Below, piece by piece: positions 31,785-43,900 of a stretch of 64,000 bases of DNA (position 1 is the stretch's first letter; each line of letters starts with the position of its first letter). The stretch comes from Sternotherus odoratus (taxonomy: Eukaryota > Chordata > Testudines > Kinosternidae). The translations under genes were made by a program, and so were the position numbers. The notes beneath the pieces were generated by a model. That model was not told the origin of the DNA and searched no databases. It saw only the letters and a list, made by a program, of their open reading frames with translations. The DNA lies in assembly GCA_032164245.1 (NCBI GenBank), contig JAVMKO010000004.1:29923626-29987625 (forward strand), in the 5' to 3' direction.

Positions 31785-31890
31785 GGCAGAAACGGTCTAT
31801 GTGTATCTACTTGTATGTGTCCTTACTATGTGTACGTACAACACCCAGCACAGTGAAGTCCTAAACTTAAATGGGCATGATTGTAAGCAA
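31785..31890. repeat. SINE-like remnant, inverted orientation
   Basis: CTATGTGTATCTACTTGTAT, TGTACGTACAACACCCAGCA and CAGTGAAGTCCTAAAC are the complement of the core seen at 29146-29275. The copy is strongly diverged. Confidence 0.45.
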
Positions 31891-32106
31891 GTAAGAACAA
31901 CAATTATTACAAATATTTGCACTAATACTGTATGCAGCACACTGAATTATTAAATGGACTGTGAAGAAGTTACACTGCAATGCTACTTTCAAGAGAATGA
32001 ACATTTTATAGAGTTTGAACGGGACGTTTACATCATCTAGTCTGACTTCCTACATAACAGAGCATTCTTACCCTGGTACTTAAGACTGTTTGGATAGATT
32101 TCTTAC

Positions 32107-32335
32107 TTGATTGGTATTGTTGGTGACCCTGAACGGTGAAAATGAACATTCTGCCATTTGCCATCACGGCGGTGCCAGACGCGGGTCTCCTCGGACTGCA
32201 TAGTCTTTGGCATTCCACTTCCATCCATGTACTGCGTCAGCCGTATGTATGCAATGCAGGCAGCATCATCGCCCACAAGATGAACATGGGGATTGAGGAT
32301 AATGGTGTGGATTGGCTTATTACCCTTGGACAAAG
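32107..32335 (-). CDS. CAMK2D: CAMK2D hub domain exon (229 bp)
   Basis: This exon encodes the C-terminal half of the association (hub) domain, which assembles CaMKII subunits into 12- to 14-meric rings. The acceptor is CCCCCCCAG, directly before CTTTGTCCAAGGG. The translation runs from [20 protein letters not shown] through [18 protein letters not shown] to [12 protein letters not shown]. These residues identify the delta paralogue: [17 protein letters not shown] and SGSPTxPI are delta-specific in my memory. The donor GTAAGA at 32106 leaves phase 2 (AA). If it is not spliced, the frame reads Lys then TAA at once, giving an alternative end with nearly the same protein. Only a few residues differ from the mammalian protein as I remember it, such as Ile for Val near the end. 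Confidence 0.97.
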
Positions 32336-33439
32336 CTGGGGGGGGGGGGAAACACACACAAAATCAGTTTTTCCCCAAGTAAACCAACAGCGTTAGTCCT
32401 GTCTCTCAGTACTGAAAATGGTGTGTAAATATATCAAGATTAGCAGATGCTAAATACTAAACACTGTTTACTGATAAGCAAGCAAAACTAGCACAAATAA
32501 AGTTGCAGCAGTGGGAAGGGAGTGGAACTACAGAGATGAAGCATATCTTCCTCTCTTCTATCAGAAAATCATTCTAAAATAACTGTGGCCTCTACTAATG
32601 CGCCAAATAAGTTACAATAACTGTCTGCTTTTCAACCCTGATCAGTTTCAAGATTTCTTGCCATAATAAACACATAAAAGAAGGATGTGTAATTATGTTG
32701 GTCCCTTTCCTTTATTTACATTGTTGTTCACTTTTAGAAGTGAGGTCACAGGATGAATCTCATTAGTTAGCACCTGAGCTCTGCTCATAGTAATATATTT
32801 GCATTATTCCTATCTCTGATCCCTGCTGGCTACACATTTCCTTCTTTTATTTATTTCTTTAGTTGGCATTTCTTATTTCTGATGTGCTACCTTTGTTGAA
32901 ATGATCTCATCAAAGTCTTTGGCCACGTTTCAACATGAAATGTTCAACATGATTATTATCCAAAGTGATCTTGATTTGTTTTATATGTATCGTTTGATGG
33001 TTATGGTGCTGTAGGGAAAGCTATTACCAAATGCTTTATTTATGTGGTTATACTTCTCTGTGCTTTAGCAAATGTAGTAAAAAGACAATTAAAAACAGAA
33101 TTACTTTCTGTGAATTTGGGATGTGTGTGTGTCATATTGTGAATTCCATGTTGTTTTGTGACCCAGTTTTGTTTCAGGACTCTACTTTGCTCCATAGCAG
33201 CCTTTGTGGATTATAGCATCCATTTTGCAATAGGGACTTGACTCCTAGAAAGACTATGCCTGAGAAGCAGAGACAAAACAATCGACAGCCATCAATGTTG
33301 AACGATTTTTCTCTACGGAACAATGGGTTTTCCACTGGCAAGGCCATTGTCTTTGAAGGTCTCTCTACACGGAAGTTGATGTTGGGAGAGTAGGGGGTGG
33401 TACATGGAATTTCCTCAGTGGAAAGACACATGCACCAAG

Positions 33440-34193
33440 AGGGACAGAGGTGGTTATCAATACTGGGTTTACCATGGCGACATTGGTGCAATGGTGCCAG
33501 GCCCACACTCCAAAGGGGCCCCGGCCTGGCCCACTCTTCTCTGCCCTCTCTCTCTCCTGCGGGGGTGATGGGCAGAAGCTTGGTCCTGCAGGCTCCGGCT
33601 GCAGGGGAGGCTTCGCCAGCAGCCAAGCTTCTCCCTCCCTCACCTCTTCCCCAAAGTGTGCCGTGTTCCTGCCCTTCCTCCTCCTCCTCCCAGTGCTTCC
33701 CCTGACACTGAACAGCTGTTTGCTCATGCGAGGGAGGGGAAAAAATGGGGTCGCAGCACACTCGCCACTTGGGGGAGGAAGAGGAGGAAGAGCCTTGGGG
33801 AAGGGGGTGGAATTGGGGCATATCCCTTCCAACCCACTGCTGTGAGCAGCTCCAGGCAGGGGACTGGGAGCACCCCCAAAAACCCAGCCCACACCCCCAG
33901 CAGGGGGCTGGGAGCACCCCCACGACCCCAGCCCACACCCCCAGCCCTGACTCCTGCACCTCTTCACACACCCAGGGCCTCAGCCCTGAGTCCTGCACTC
34001 CCCCCTCAGAACCCCACGACTCCAGCCCTTAGTCTTTCACCCACCACATATACCTAGCCCATGCTCTACTCCTGCACCTCTCCCCACACATTTCCACCTG
34101 CACCCCTTGCACCAAACAGGAGCTGCTCCAGGTAAGTGCTCCACAACCCAACCTCCTGCCCTAAGTCTGAGCCCCCTCCTTCATGCTAACGCA
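33440..34193. repeat. Interspersed repeat rich in GC, with Pro-codon minisatellite part
   Basis: It begins around TGGGTTTACCATGGCGACAT and AATGGTGCCAGGCCCACACT, a block I recognise as recurrent in turtle genomes. It runs through CT-rich sequence into short tandem CCAGCCCACACCCCCAGC-type units (33880-33960). Open frames on both strands are low complexity. It lies in the last large CAMK2D intron. Confidence 0.5.
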
Positions 34194-34862
34194 GGGCAAA
34201 CTTTTTGGTCGAAGGGTCACATGGGGTTGTAAAACTGTATGGAGGGCCAGGTGGGGGAAGGCAGTGCCTCCCCAAACATCCTGGCCTCGTTCCCTATCCA
34301 ACCTCCTCCCACTTCCCAACCCCTGACTGACCCCCTCAGAATCCTGGACTCATCCAACCTCCCCTGCTCCTTGTCCCCTGACTGCCTCTTCCAGAGATCC
34401 TCCACCCCTAATCACCTCCCAGGATCCCATTCCCCTATTTAAGCCCCCCTGCTCCTTGTGCCCTGACCACCCTCTCTAGTGACCCTTCAGGACTCCCACA
34501 CCCCATCCAACCACTCCCTGTCCCCTGACCGCCTCACCCTGTATCCACACTACCACCCCAACTGCCTCCCCAGAACCCCACCCCCTCACTCTGAGTCTCT
34601 GCCCCATTCAACAGCTCCCTGCTCCCCGACTGTCCCCCACAACCTCTTGCCCCTTATCCAATCCTGCCCTGCTTGCAGGAACCAGTCACGCTGCTGCAAT
34701 GCTTCCCAGCAGTAGCAGCAGGCCGGAGCACTAGCAGTGTGGCTGCGGGCCAAGCGGGAAAGCGGAGGAGAGGCTGGGGCTTTCCTCCCCAGCCGGGAGC
34801 TCAAGTGGGCCGGACAGGATGGTCCTGTGGGCTGGATGCAGGCCATAGTTTGCCCACCCCTG
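34194..34862. mobile_element. hAT-type miniature element, near complete
   Basis: The left end is CAGGGCAAACTTTTTGGTCG and the right end ATAGTTTGCCCACCCCTG, giving hAT-like inverted termini. The 8 bp outside each end are alike (TGCTAACG and CCCTAACT, 5 of 8 identical), in line with the 8-bp duplication of hAT elements after decay. It has no transposase frame. It is in the CAMK2D intron between the last two hub exons. Confidence 0.75.
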
Positions 34863-35461
34863 CCCTAACTCCTGGACAGACCCTGCACCTGTCAACCATT
34901 CGCTGTGCAGACAGCATCACACCTGCCTAGGGCTCTGCAACAATCAGACACCCTTATCCCACCACCTAGATACTTAAGAAATGTATAGGGGAAACTGAGG
35001 CACGCTGTTTTCAGAGAAAAATATTAAGAATATTCCCACTTTGTCGCACTGGAGGAGGGGCAGCTCAGTGCAGAGAGAGATGAAGAGAATGGGTTAGAAC
35101 TAGGGAGAAGGTAGGTACCCTCTCTATATGGGCAGGGGCGTGGGGGAAGGATCCTGTTTACCCCTTCCCAAGCCCTGCTGTGCTTGCAGTTTATCTCCAG
35201 CCCCTCCCTTGCTCCAGGGGACAACCCTAGCTTTCACCCCACTGTGTTTTTGCCCAGGCTGCTGCATAAACTTGACAACTCCCTCCACAGTCAAAAGTTC
35301 CCCATGGTTTCTAAGCAAGTTTAGCAGAAACATGAAAACATATTTCATACTGCATAACTCAAAATGAAATTTCAAAAACATCATAAGCAGCTGCAAAAAG
35401 CACCTGGATTTGAGAAGCATACTTGGAAATATTTAAAATGTGATCAAATAGGAAAACACAC

Positions 35462-35556
35462 CATTTTCGAAGTAGAACCTGTGAAAGTCCATCCCTTCCA
35501 CCAGATTCCCCAAAGCTTCAGGTTCAAAAGATGTAAGGCCTGGATCACAGATCTTT
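35462..35556 (-). CDS. CAMK2D: CAMK2D hub domain exon (95 bp)
   Basis: The acceptor is TCTTCCACAG and the donor is GTGTGTTT after GAAAATG. The translation is (T)[16 protein letters not shown], then [15 protein letters not shown] and the first base of Ala. It forms the central part of the association domain. It enters at phase 2 (completing the Thr codon) and leaves at phase 1, fitting both neighbours. Length and sequence are as expected for this exon across CaMKII genes. Confidence 0.97.
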
Positions 35557-36937
35557 CTGTGGAAGAGAAAATTAAACAGTGATGACAAATGTATAGTCCG
35601 TTTCAGAGGTAGCACAGGACTGCTTTCTTCTTGATGTCTTTGAATCCAAAGGAATCCTCAAGTTGGGATTTTCCATCCCTAATACATACAATTCACAGCA
35701 TGAGGGAATTCAGACTAAGTGTTTTTCAATGCAGCCACCGTGGATGCATGCAGCCACCAGGGGTTCTTCTTGTGGCCACAGCCTCCCGGACTGTGACTGG
35801 GGAAGAGGATAAGAGGGTGGGAAAAGTAGCGCTCTCTCCTCCTCCCTGTTGCTCCCGGATGCACCCCCTTGGTGCTGTGGCCACCAGCAGGGATTGGGCC
35901 CCGCTTCACTCTGTACTCATCTGGGGCACATCTAGCTGTTATTTGTGCCTTTGAAAATCTCCATGATTCGTTAAGTCTGAAACCAATGTTACTACCAATG
36001 TTTAAATGGTAATTTAATTTTGGTAGATGTTTCTAAGATTTGAGTTTCTCCATGCTGTAAAACAGGAAAGTTTTGAGCATATTTCCATTTGACATCTGTG
36101 TACAACAGTTTACGTAACAGTCAAAGGATATAAAGTGCTCATACCAGGTAAAGGCACACTACTGGTAATCTGTCACTGTCTCATAGGGGTACTACTTCCC
36201 TATTTCAACTATTCTAGAACCTTTAGCTCTTCATGAGCTGAAATAAGCGTCTTTAGCTCTAGACCTTTAACTTTAAATAAAATATAATTTGGTTTTCTTC
36301 CAAATACATTTTAATGGGTTGGAGTAAAGAAGCAACAGAACTGGCTATAAGCTTATTTTAAAAACGGAATATCTAAAATGAGTTATTTAAGCAGAATTTT
36401 TTGGGGTCCTGAACAAAATTTCCAAAGTCAGACTGAAGCAACACACAATGGGAAACAGTCAGAGAGGTAGGAGAAGTCCAAAGTAAGTGCTCTGGGTCTT
36501 GCAAATTCACACCCGGGCTTGCTATGTACTAGCTCTCCACGTAAATGAATCATAAGTCCCAAGTGGCATTAATGTATTACAGTGCAACAGATAGAATTTT
36601 GGTGATAGTGAACTTCTGCTTACACTGAAATGTTTCTGTCAAAACAGCTTTCCAGAGTATTTTGATCTTTATTCTTAAATTTTAAATCATGAACATTCTC
36701 TCCTCTCTGCCTGATGAAAGAGATCACTGTACATGTTATGTAGCAATAATGGGTCTGATTCACCATGGTGTTATTCCATGTTTATCATAATATAACGCTA
36801 ATGAAATCTGCTGTTATACCAGTGTCTGACTTGTGCAATTCAGCAGTAAATCAGGTTCTGTGTTTCCTCAGGGCCTACGAGCATGAACATTTTAATACAT
36901 TTATCTCATCTTGTCTCTTACAAAATGAGTCGACTTA

Positions 36938-37570
<633 letters not shown>

Positions 37571-39010
37571 GAATGTAAGAACAGGTCAGACCAATTGCCC
37601 ATCTAGCCCAGTATCCTGTCTCTGACAGAGGCCAGTGCCAGATGCTTCTGGAGGAATGAACAGAATAGGGCCATTTCAAATCATACATCCCTTGTTGTTG
37701 TTTAGTCCCACTTGGAGGTGTATAGACACGCAGAGCATGGGGTTGTGTCCCTGACCATGTTGCTTAACAGCCATTGATGAACCTATCTTCCATGAACTTA
37801 CTTCTTTTTTTAACCCAGTTTTACTTTTGGCCTTTACATCATCTCATAGCAATGTGTTCCACAGATTGACTGCACTGTGTGAAGAAGCACTTCCTTTTGT
37901 TTGTTTTAAACCTGCTGCCTATTAATTTCATCAACTGGCACCTAGTTCTTGTGTTATGTGAAAGGGTAAATAAACTTTCCTATTTACTCTATACTGTTCA
38001 TGATTTTCTAGACCATCATATCCTCCCCTTTGTCGTCTCTTTTTGAAAAACTTTTTAATCTCTCCTTGTAAGGAAGCGGTTCTGTACCCCTAATCATTTT
38101 TGTTGCCATTTTCTGCATGTTTTCCAATTCTAATACATCTTTTTTGAGATGGGGCAACCAGAACTGCACATGATATTCAAGGTATGAGCATACCATGGAT
38201 TTATATAGTAGCATTATATTTTCTGTTTTACTCTCTCTTTCTTAATGGTACCTAACATCCTGTTACCTTTTTGACTGCCACTGAACATTGAGTTGGTCTT
38301 TTCAGAGAACTGTAGGTGAGGACTCAAAGATCTTTTTCTTGAGTGGTAAAGCAAATTTACCGTATTTTTCGCCCTATAAGACGCACTTTTTCTTCCCCAA
38401 AACGGGGGGGGGAAAAGTTGGTGTGTCTTATAGGGCGAATGTCTTATAGGGCAAAAAAAAAAAAAAAAAAAAAAAAGCGCCTCGCTCTCCCGTCCCCGCC
38501 GCGCGGGCGGGCTGCCGAGGTTCCCCCCTCCCCGCCGCGGGCGGGCTGCCGGGAGCGGGGAGGGGGGAACCGGGACGCTCCCGGCAGCCCGCCCGCGTCG
38601 GGGAGGGGGGAACCGGGACGCTCCCGGCAGCCCGCCCGCGGCGGGGAGGGGGGAACCGGGACGCTCCCGGCAGCCCGCCCGCGGCGGGGAGGGGGGAACC
38701 TCGGCAGCCCGCCCGCGCGGCGGGGACGGGAGAGCGAGGCGCTTTTTTTTTTTTTTGGTCCGGCTTTTTTATTAAAAAACGAGGGGGCGTCTTATAGGCT
38801 GGAGCGTCCTATAAGACGAAAAATACGGTAGATCTCATTATTTTGTATGTATAGTCGGAATTACTTTTCAGCGTGCACTACTTTACATTTATCAATACTG
38901 AATTGTATCTGCCATTTTATTGCCCAATTTAGTGAGAGCCATGTCAGCTTTGACTTAACTATCTTGAATAATTTTGTATTGTCTGCAACCACTCCTGAAA
39001 TAAGCCCAAA
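37571..39010 (-). mobile_element. CR1 LINE fragment, interrupted by a miniature transposon
   Basis: The plus strand contains the antisense of the CR1 second open frame: GGTCAGACCAATTGCCCATC near its start, GCACTTCCTTTTGTTTGTTT and CTATTTACTCTATACTG in the middle. On the minus strand at 38008-38214 a decayed piece of the reverse transcriptase C-terminus reads YKSMVCSYLEYHVQFWLPHL. Similarity continues to about 39010 (ATTTTGTATTGTCTGCAACC). The copy is full of substitutions and indels and is inactive. It is split at 38358-38830 by a younger element. Confidence 0.85.
38360..38828. mobile_element. Miniature transposon with CCGTATTTTTCG termini and GC-rich palindromic core
   Basis: The ends are CCGTATTTTTCGCCCTATAA and TCCTATAAGACGAAAAATAC GG, inverted repeats of about 24 bp, flanked by TA on both sides (38358-38359 and 38829-38830). 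The surrounding CR1 reads continuously if the element and one TA are removed. A TA duplication points to a Tc1/mariner-type mobiliser. The core (38476-38743) is over 80 percent G+C: two arms of about 80 bp are perfect inverses, and a 43-bp unit containing GGGACGCTCCCGGCAGCCCG is repeated in the loop. No transposase is encoded. Confidence 0.88.
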
Positions 39011-40307
39011 CTGCTATTTAAGAGAAATGTAGGTCCTGATACTGTATCTTCCTCTGAAGGCACATTGATTACAGTAGGATCTGTATGGATTCCACGCAGA
39101 TCTAATTGCAACAATGAGTCCTTCAGTTGTAAGCTATGTGGCACAGTGACTATGTCTATTATTATGTTTGGTGCTATCATAAACAAATATTAAAGTAATA
39201 AAAATGATTTATAAAAGACCAGTATTTAAAAATGTGTGTGTGCGCGCGCTCATGCGCGTATTTTCTTTTATCAATTATGGAAGCCCCAGTAAGACTAAAT
39301 GGTCACTCATCTAACTGGTCTAGTGGGTAGCATGGTGGGATAAAGAAGATTTTTAAAAATAAAGAGAGGTTTCAGTTGCGTGATTTCTTTCAGGTATTGT
39401 GGATAAATTTGATCAGCGCTGGCAAGGTGCTCCACCTGTACAGAATGATGTAGATAGAAGAAAGTGTGGAGACAATTGCGGGAGAAGCAGAAAAATGGGA
39501 CACCAAAGCTGGCATCATCAACAAAGCATAGAGAATGGCAGGATGATGAGATAAGAGACAAGAGCAGTAGAATGAGGAAGAGTCTAGAAACTGAAGGACA
39601 AGAAGTTTAAACTTGCTGTGATGAAGAAAGGGAAGGGAGTGGAGGGAGGCTAAAATGATGAGATAAGAGGGGAAGGAAGTTAATACCTATAATCTGAAAT
39701 CTTGTATGCCATACCTAGTGTAAAAGTAATTGAACTAGAGATTTAACAATACATTAAGAGATGTAGATAATTACAAATTATTAAATTAGGCAATAGAAAA
39801 CAATATAGTTTTTTAATGTTGGATAAAATACAACTGTTGGATCACTGTAAATACAGGCCAAGATCTAAAGATATATGGTATTTTCCAGATGCAATTTACA
39901 CTAAACCCCAAGGACAGATCATAATTTATACTCAACTGATAACTCAACCGGTGATAATTTTGTGTATAGTGATATTATTCTTTGTTTCACAATTAATATC
40001 ACATTTGATTTCCCAGTTTTACCATAACATGCCATATTGCAAAATAAGTGGTGAACATCTGAATATACGCTGTATCAGAATACACTACTAAGTGATCCCA
40101 AGGGGCTGCAGGAGATGGTTTTTGAAGTGGAGCACTGTCAATGGTATGTTTTAGCATAATTCACTCTGGCAATACTCATCTCATTCTCATCTGTGTGTGG
40201 CTTCAATAGCATAATCTAGAGCTGTGCAAAAAATAGAAACTTGGTTTTTCACATTTCACAAAGGATTTTCACATTTTGAAAAAACTGGCTTCATTCTTTA
40301 CAGAAAT
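39011..40307. other. CAMK2D intron, no gene seen
   Basis: AT-rich. It contains an alternating purine-pyrimidine stretch, TGTGTGTGTGCGCGCGCTCA, at about 39234-39256. There is no supported coding exon. Confidence 0.5.
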
Positions 40308-40924
40308 TGTCACAGGGTGGACTGAATCCCTTAAAAGGGAACTGGTATGTCCTACCTGTGCCTCTTTAACAGCATCACAATGGGGCCTGATAGAGGATAG
40401 CTGGTTTCCATAAAGAGTCAGAGCAGGAACAGGAAATAGGAAGATGAAGTTGTGGCAGAGACTGCAGTTAGGAGGGAAGATTTGGGTTTAGAAACTAGAG
40501 GGCCTCAGGGGCAGGGGAGGAATGGGGTGGGATTGCCTGCTGATCTCTCAAAGCAGGAGAACAGACAGCACTGGGAGAATGATGAACTCTCTCCTAGCAA
40601 AGAAAGGACTCCAGGTAGGAAGACCAGGGATTTCCTGCTGTGAAAAGCAGAGAAGGACTCTACCTAGAAGGGATGGAGTGGCTTCTTGATAAAAAGTGGG
40701 TTGGACAGAGAAGGAACTTGGGGAATGGCAGAAGATGCTAGTGATGAACTTCTAAGAGACTTCGAAGACAGTTTGAATTGTTTGGTAATAAACTCAGCTT
40801 TCAAGGAGGTCACAAGACAGCCTCTAGTGGAGTTAGTGATTTAAGAAACCCTGAGAAGAAGGGAAAACTGAGGCAGTTCCCACAGATCCACCACTGGCCA
40901 TGGGATGTGGCCCATCCTGTTACA
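40308..40924 (+). mobile_element. Solo LTR, plus strand, 617 bp
   Basis: It starts TGTCACAGGGTGGACTG and ends CCCATCCTGTTACA, with inverted tips (TGTCACAGG against CCTGTTACA). TTAAAAGGGAACTGG lies near the 5' end, and GGTAATAAACTCAGC near 40785 gives a polyadenylation signal. GAAAT precedes and GAATT follows, a 5-bp target duplication with one mismatch. No internal region is attached. It lies in the CAMK2D intron, antisense to the gene. Confidence 0.82.
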
Positions 40925-43900
40925 GAATTAAACCAGAAAATGTGAAAATTCTTGATGAAGAAACACAAAATGTTTTAAAACAAGAGACTTTTCAAAATGA
41001 AAAACAAACATTTTGTTCCAAAAATGTCAAAACATTCCCCTCCCCAACTTTCCAAAATGAAATTCTGCTTAAACTGACACGATTTTGTGAAGCATTTTGA
41101 TTTCAATGGAACTGCACATTCTGAAGGAATATAATTCAGTTGAAGTTTCTCTGTCCAGCTCTTGTATGAACATTTGGTAAAACTATGCATCAGCTGATCT
41201 GCCCTCTGAGCACAAAATATGTTCAACCAGCAAGTTCCCCAGGCCAGTAAATGAGATTATGGAAATATTGTTGGCTCAAACAGCACAACTGCTTTATGTA
41301 TTCCAGTATTAGTATCAATCCTTATAGTGCTTTTCGATCATGTGGAAAGACTTTTCAGCAAATAAAACTCACTGTAGGAAATGCACAATTCTATACTATG
41401 TTGCTATACTACATATGTTGGTTACACACATTTAATTGTACATATAATTGTACAAAAAAAAAGTTAGTTTTATTTCTAGTCAGTGAGCTCATTTACTGGC
41501 TCACTCTCAATCGAATGTTCCTAAGACAAAAATGCAATACAGTTCAGAGTAGCAAAATGTGTTCCAGCAGTGCGTCTTCCTGTATGAAAAAAACCTTAGA
41601 TTCTCATGACTAACTTATCTGACAGCTGGAATGAACATTATGAAAAAACATCAGCTAAGAACAAATGTAAGCAACATGAAATGTTTAGTAATTAAAGTGA
41701 AACACAAGAAAAAAAATCTCCACCGCTCATGGAATTCTACACAACCAGCAGACTGTTAATAGTATATTTGAAATATCACAAACCTTAGCTTTTGGGGGGG
41801 GGGAGGGGGGAAGAGAGAAGAGAAGAAGGGAATAACAGATACAAGAACTGGTGCAGCGTGTGTGTGTATATATATGTTTAAAATTGTTTAGAATACAACC
41901 AGAATCCAGGGTGGGCAGAGGCAGAGTTTGGGGAGCAGGAGAAAATAGGAGACTGGGAGGAATATAGATTGGGGGAGGTAATGGAAACATGTCATGGAGC
42001 TATTCTTCACCTCAGAGTTGGGGAAATCAGGAGACTTGATAGATGTGGAGAAGGAGATGAAGTGGCATAGAATATTGGACGAGCTATCAGTGAGCTAGGT
42101 CATGTGGATATTGGCTGGAGCACGGCTTTACCCTTGCAGACCTTATAAATCAACCTGATTTTAAACTTTTGGCACTCATTAAAAGTCAGTGAAATTCCTA
42201 AATAAAATTAAAAAATTAAGGTTGCAGTTCAGTGGAGCCTACCTAACATGTGCTCTCCATGACCCTCCAATTTTTTTTTTTTTACATTTAAATACACTTC
42301 ATAAAACTAATAGTAAAAAGCCTGCAAGCGAACAGGTAAGGCATTAAAACAGGTAACAAATTCCGCTCTGCCATATAATTTATCACTCTATCATCATGTT
42401 CTGTTTATGCTCCCTATCCAGCTTTAACGTAACTTCATTCTTTTGTTTTCTAATTGAAATCTACTGTTTGCTGCACACTGATGATTTTATATCTGTATAT
42501 TTGGGGGGAAATATGCAGTAAAGATTTCAGAAAGAGTATAATCCAAGGTATATTAAGTCATGTTGGAGTTTTATAAATTCTCTCCTAGTGCAATATGCTG
42601 AAGGAGTAGAAGAATGTTGTTATGCACAGAACTAGAATGGATGAGCTCTGTGGTGTTATGCAGTGTGTTCAGCATAAGATGGTGGTGAGGTTATATAAGT
42701 ATACTGATCTTGAAAGTACTTAAATTATATTCACTGTATCATGTAATGCCTAACATATGTAACAGCCTTTTTTTTTTGTTGTAAAGATCTCTCATATAAT
42801 ATATCAGTTGTATGGCTTAAAAAGTTGAGACCTACCACAGAGAAACAGAAAATTTGCCCAGGAGGAGAGGCAATTAAGGACTGCTAGTGAGGTGCAGTAA
42901 CAAGGGGCCTGAGGCAGTGGCTAGCCTTTCTGTCCATCCCCCCCACCTTGTGTGGAGACAGACTGACACTATAGGCCTGATATAGGTGAGGGGCTCTGGA
43001 GGACTGCTCCCAGACGGTGATCATGCTGGGGCCGGGAGCGCTGCCAGAGACTAGAAGTAATTCGATTCAAGGAGGACCATGGGAGTAAGTTGAACTCTCA
43101 CCAGGAACGGAGAGATTGTCCAAGAGTCGGGGCTCCTGAAGGAGACTCAGGGCAACAGACAAGGAGACTAAGACTGAGCCCAGGCTGAGTATTGGCTGAC
43201 CACAGACCTGAGATCTGACTTCAATATATCATCTACACAGTATGTAATACAAAGCATAGTAAATTAAGGGATTGTGGTAACAGCATTTCATACAAATGTA
43301 TGAAGGTTATTTTAACACATGGGCAGTATATGATGATTACAAAGACATTTCTAACAAAAATATTTTGAAGTCAAGCTAAAATGGAAATCTAATACAAAGG
43401 AATGAAGGGAATGTTACAATTCTGGGCTGAAATTATCATAACATTTAGCATTATAATAGCATTAATTCCAGTACATGCATCAATTCTTGTTGATTTATTC
43501 GACTCTAGCCACATTTTACTGGGATGTATTTTGTATCTTCTGCATGTTTGATGATCTACTGGTATACAAGCTATGCAAAGAGGGTCTTGGAGAGCACCAT
43601 GCCAGCAACTTTCAGATTAATGGAATTCATGAACTAATGAAACAAGGTAATGCAGAAATAAACCAGCCCTACTGAGCCCCACACAAGAACACACTATTTT
43701 TGCATCAAACTAAGGAAATATTAATACTTATTAAGATCACTCTATAGATATCATCAATATTTTAGTATGTTAATCACAACAAAAAGAAATGGAGAGAAAA
43801 ATCTAAGAAGAGTTAAAAGCATAAAAAATACCCGTTTATATGTAAAAAACGAAGACTGTTAGTTTATCCACAAAGGGCTACCTGTTCAAACTGATTAACG

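Noticed and set aside
28551..32106. Search for the long-tail CAMK2D exon (PPCIPNGKEN-type)
   Set aside because: No matching codons flanked by splice sites were found by eye. An alignment would be needed to exclude a diverged exon.
33174..34057. Overlapping open frames on both strands (up to 274 codons)
   Set aside because: They lie in GC-rich interspersed repeat and short tandem units, are low complexity and carry no domain.
38343..38831. 162-codon open frame
   Set aside because: It runs through the terminal repeats and GC-rich palindrome of a miniature transposon; the translation is a Pro/Arg/Gly string.
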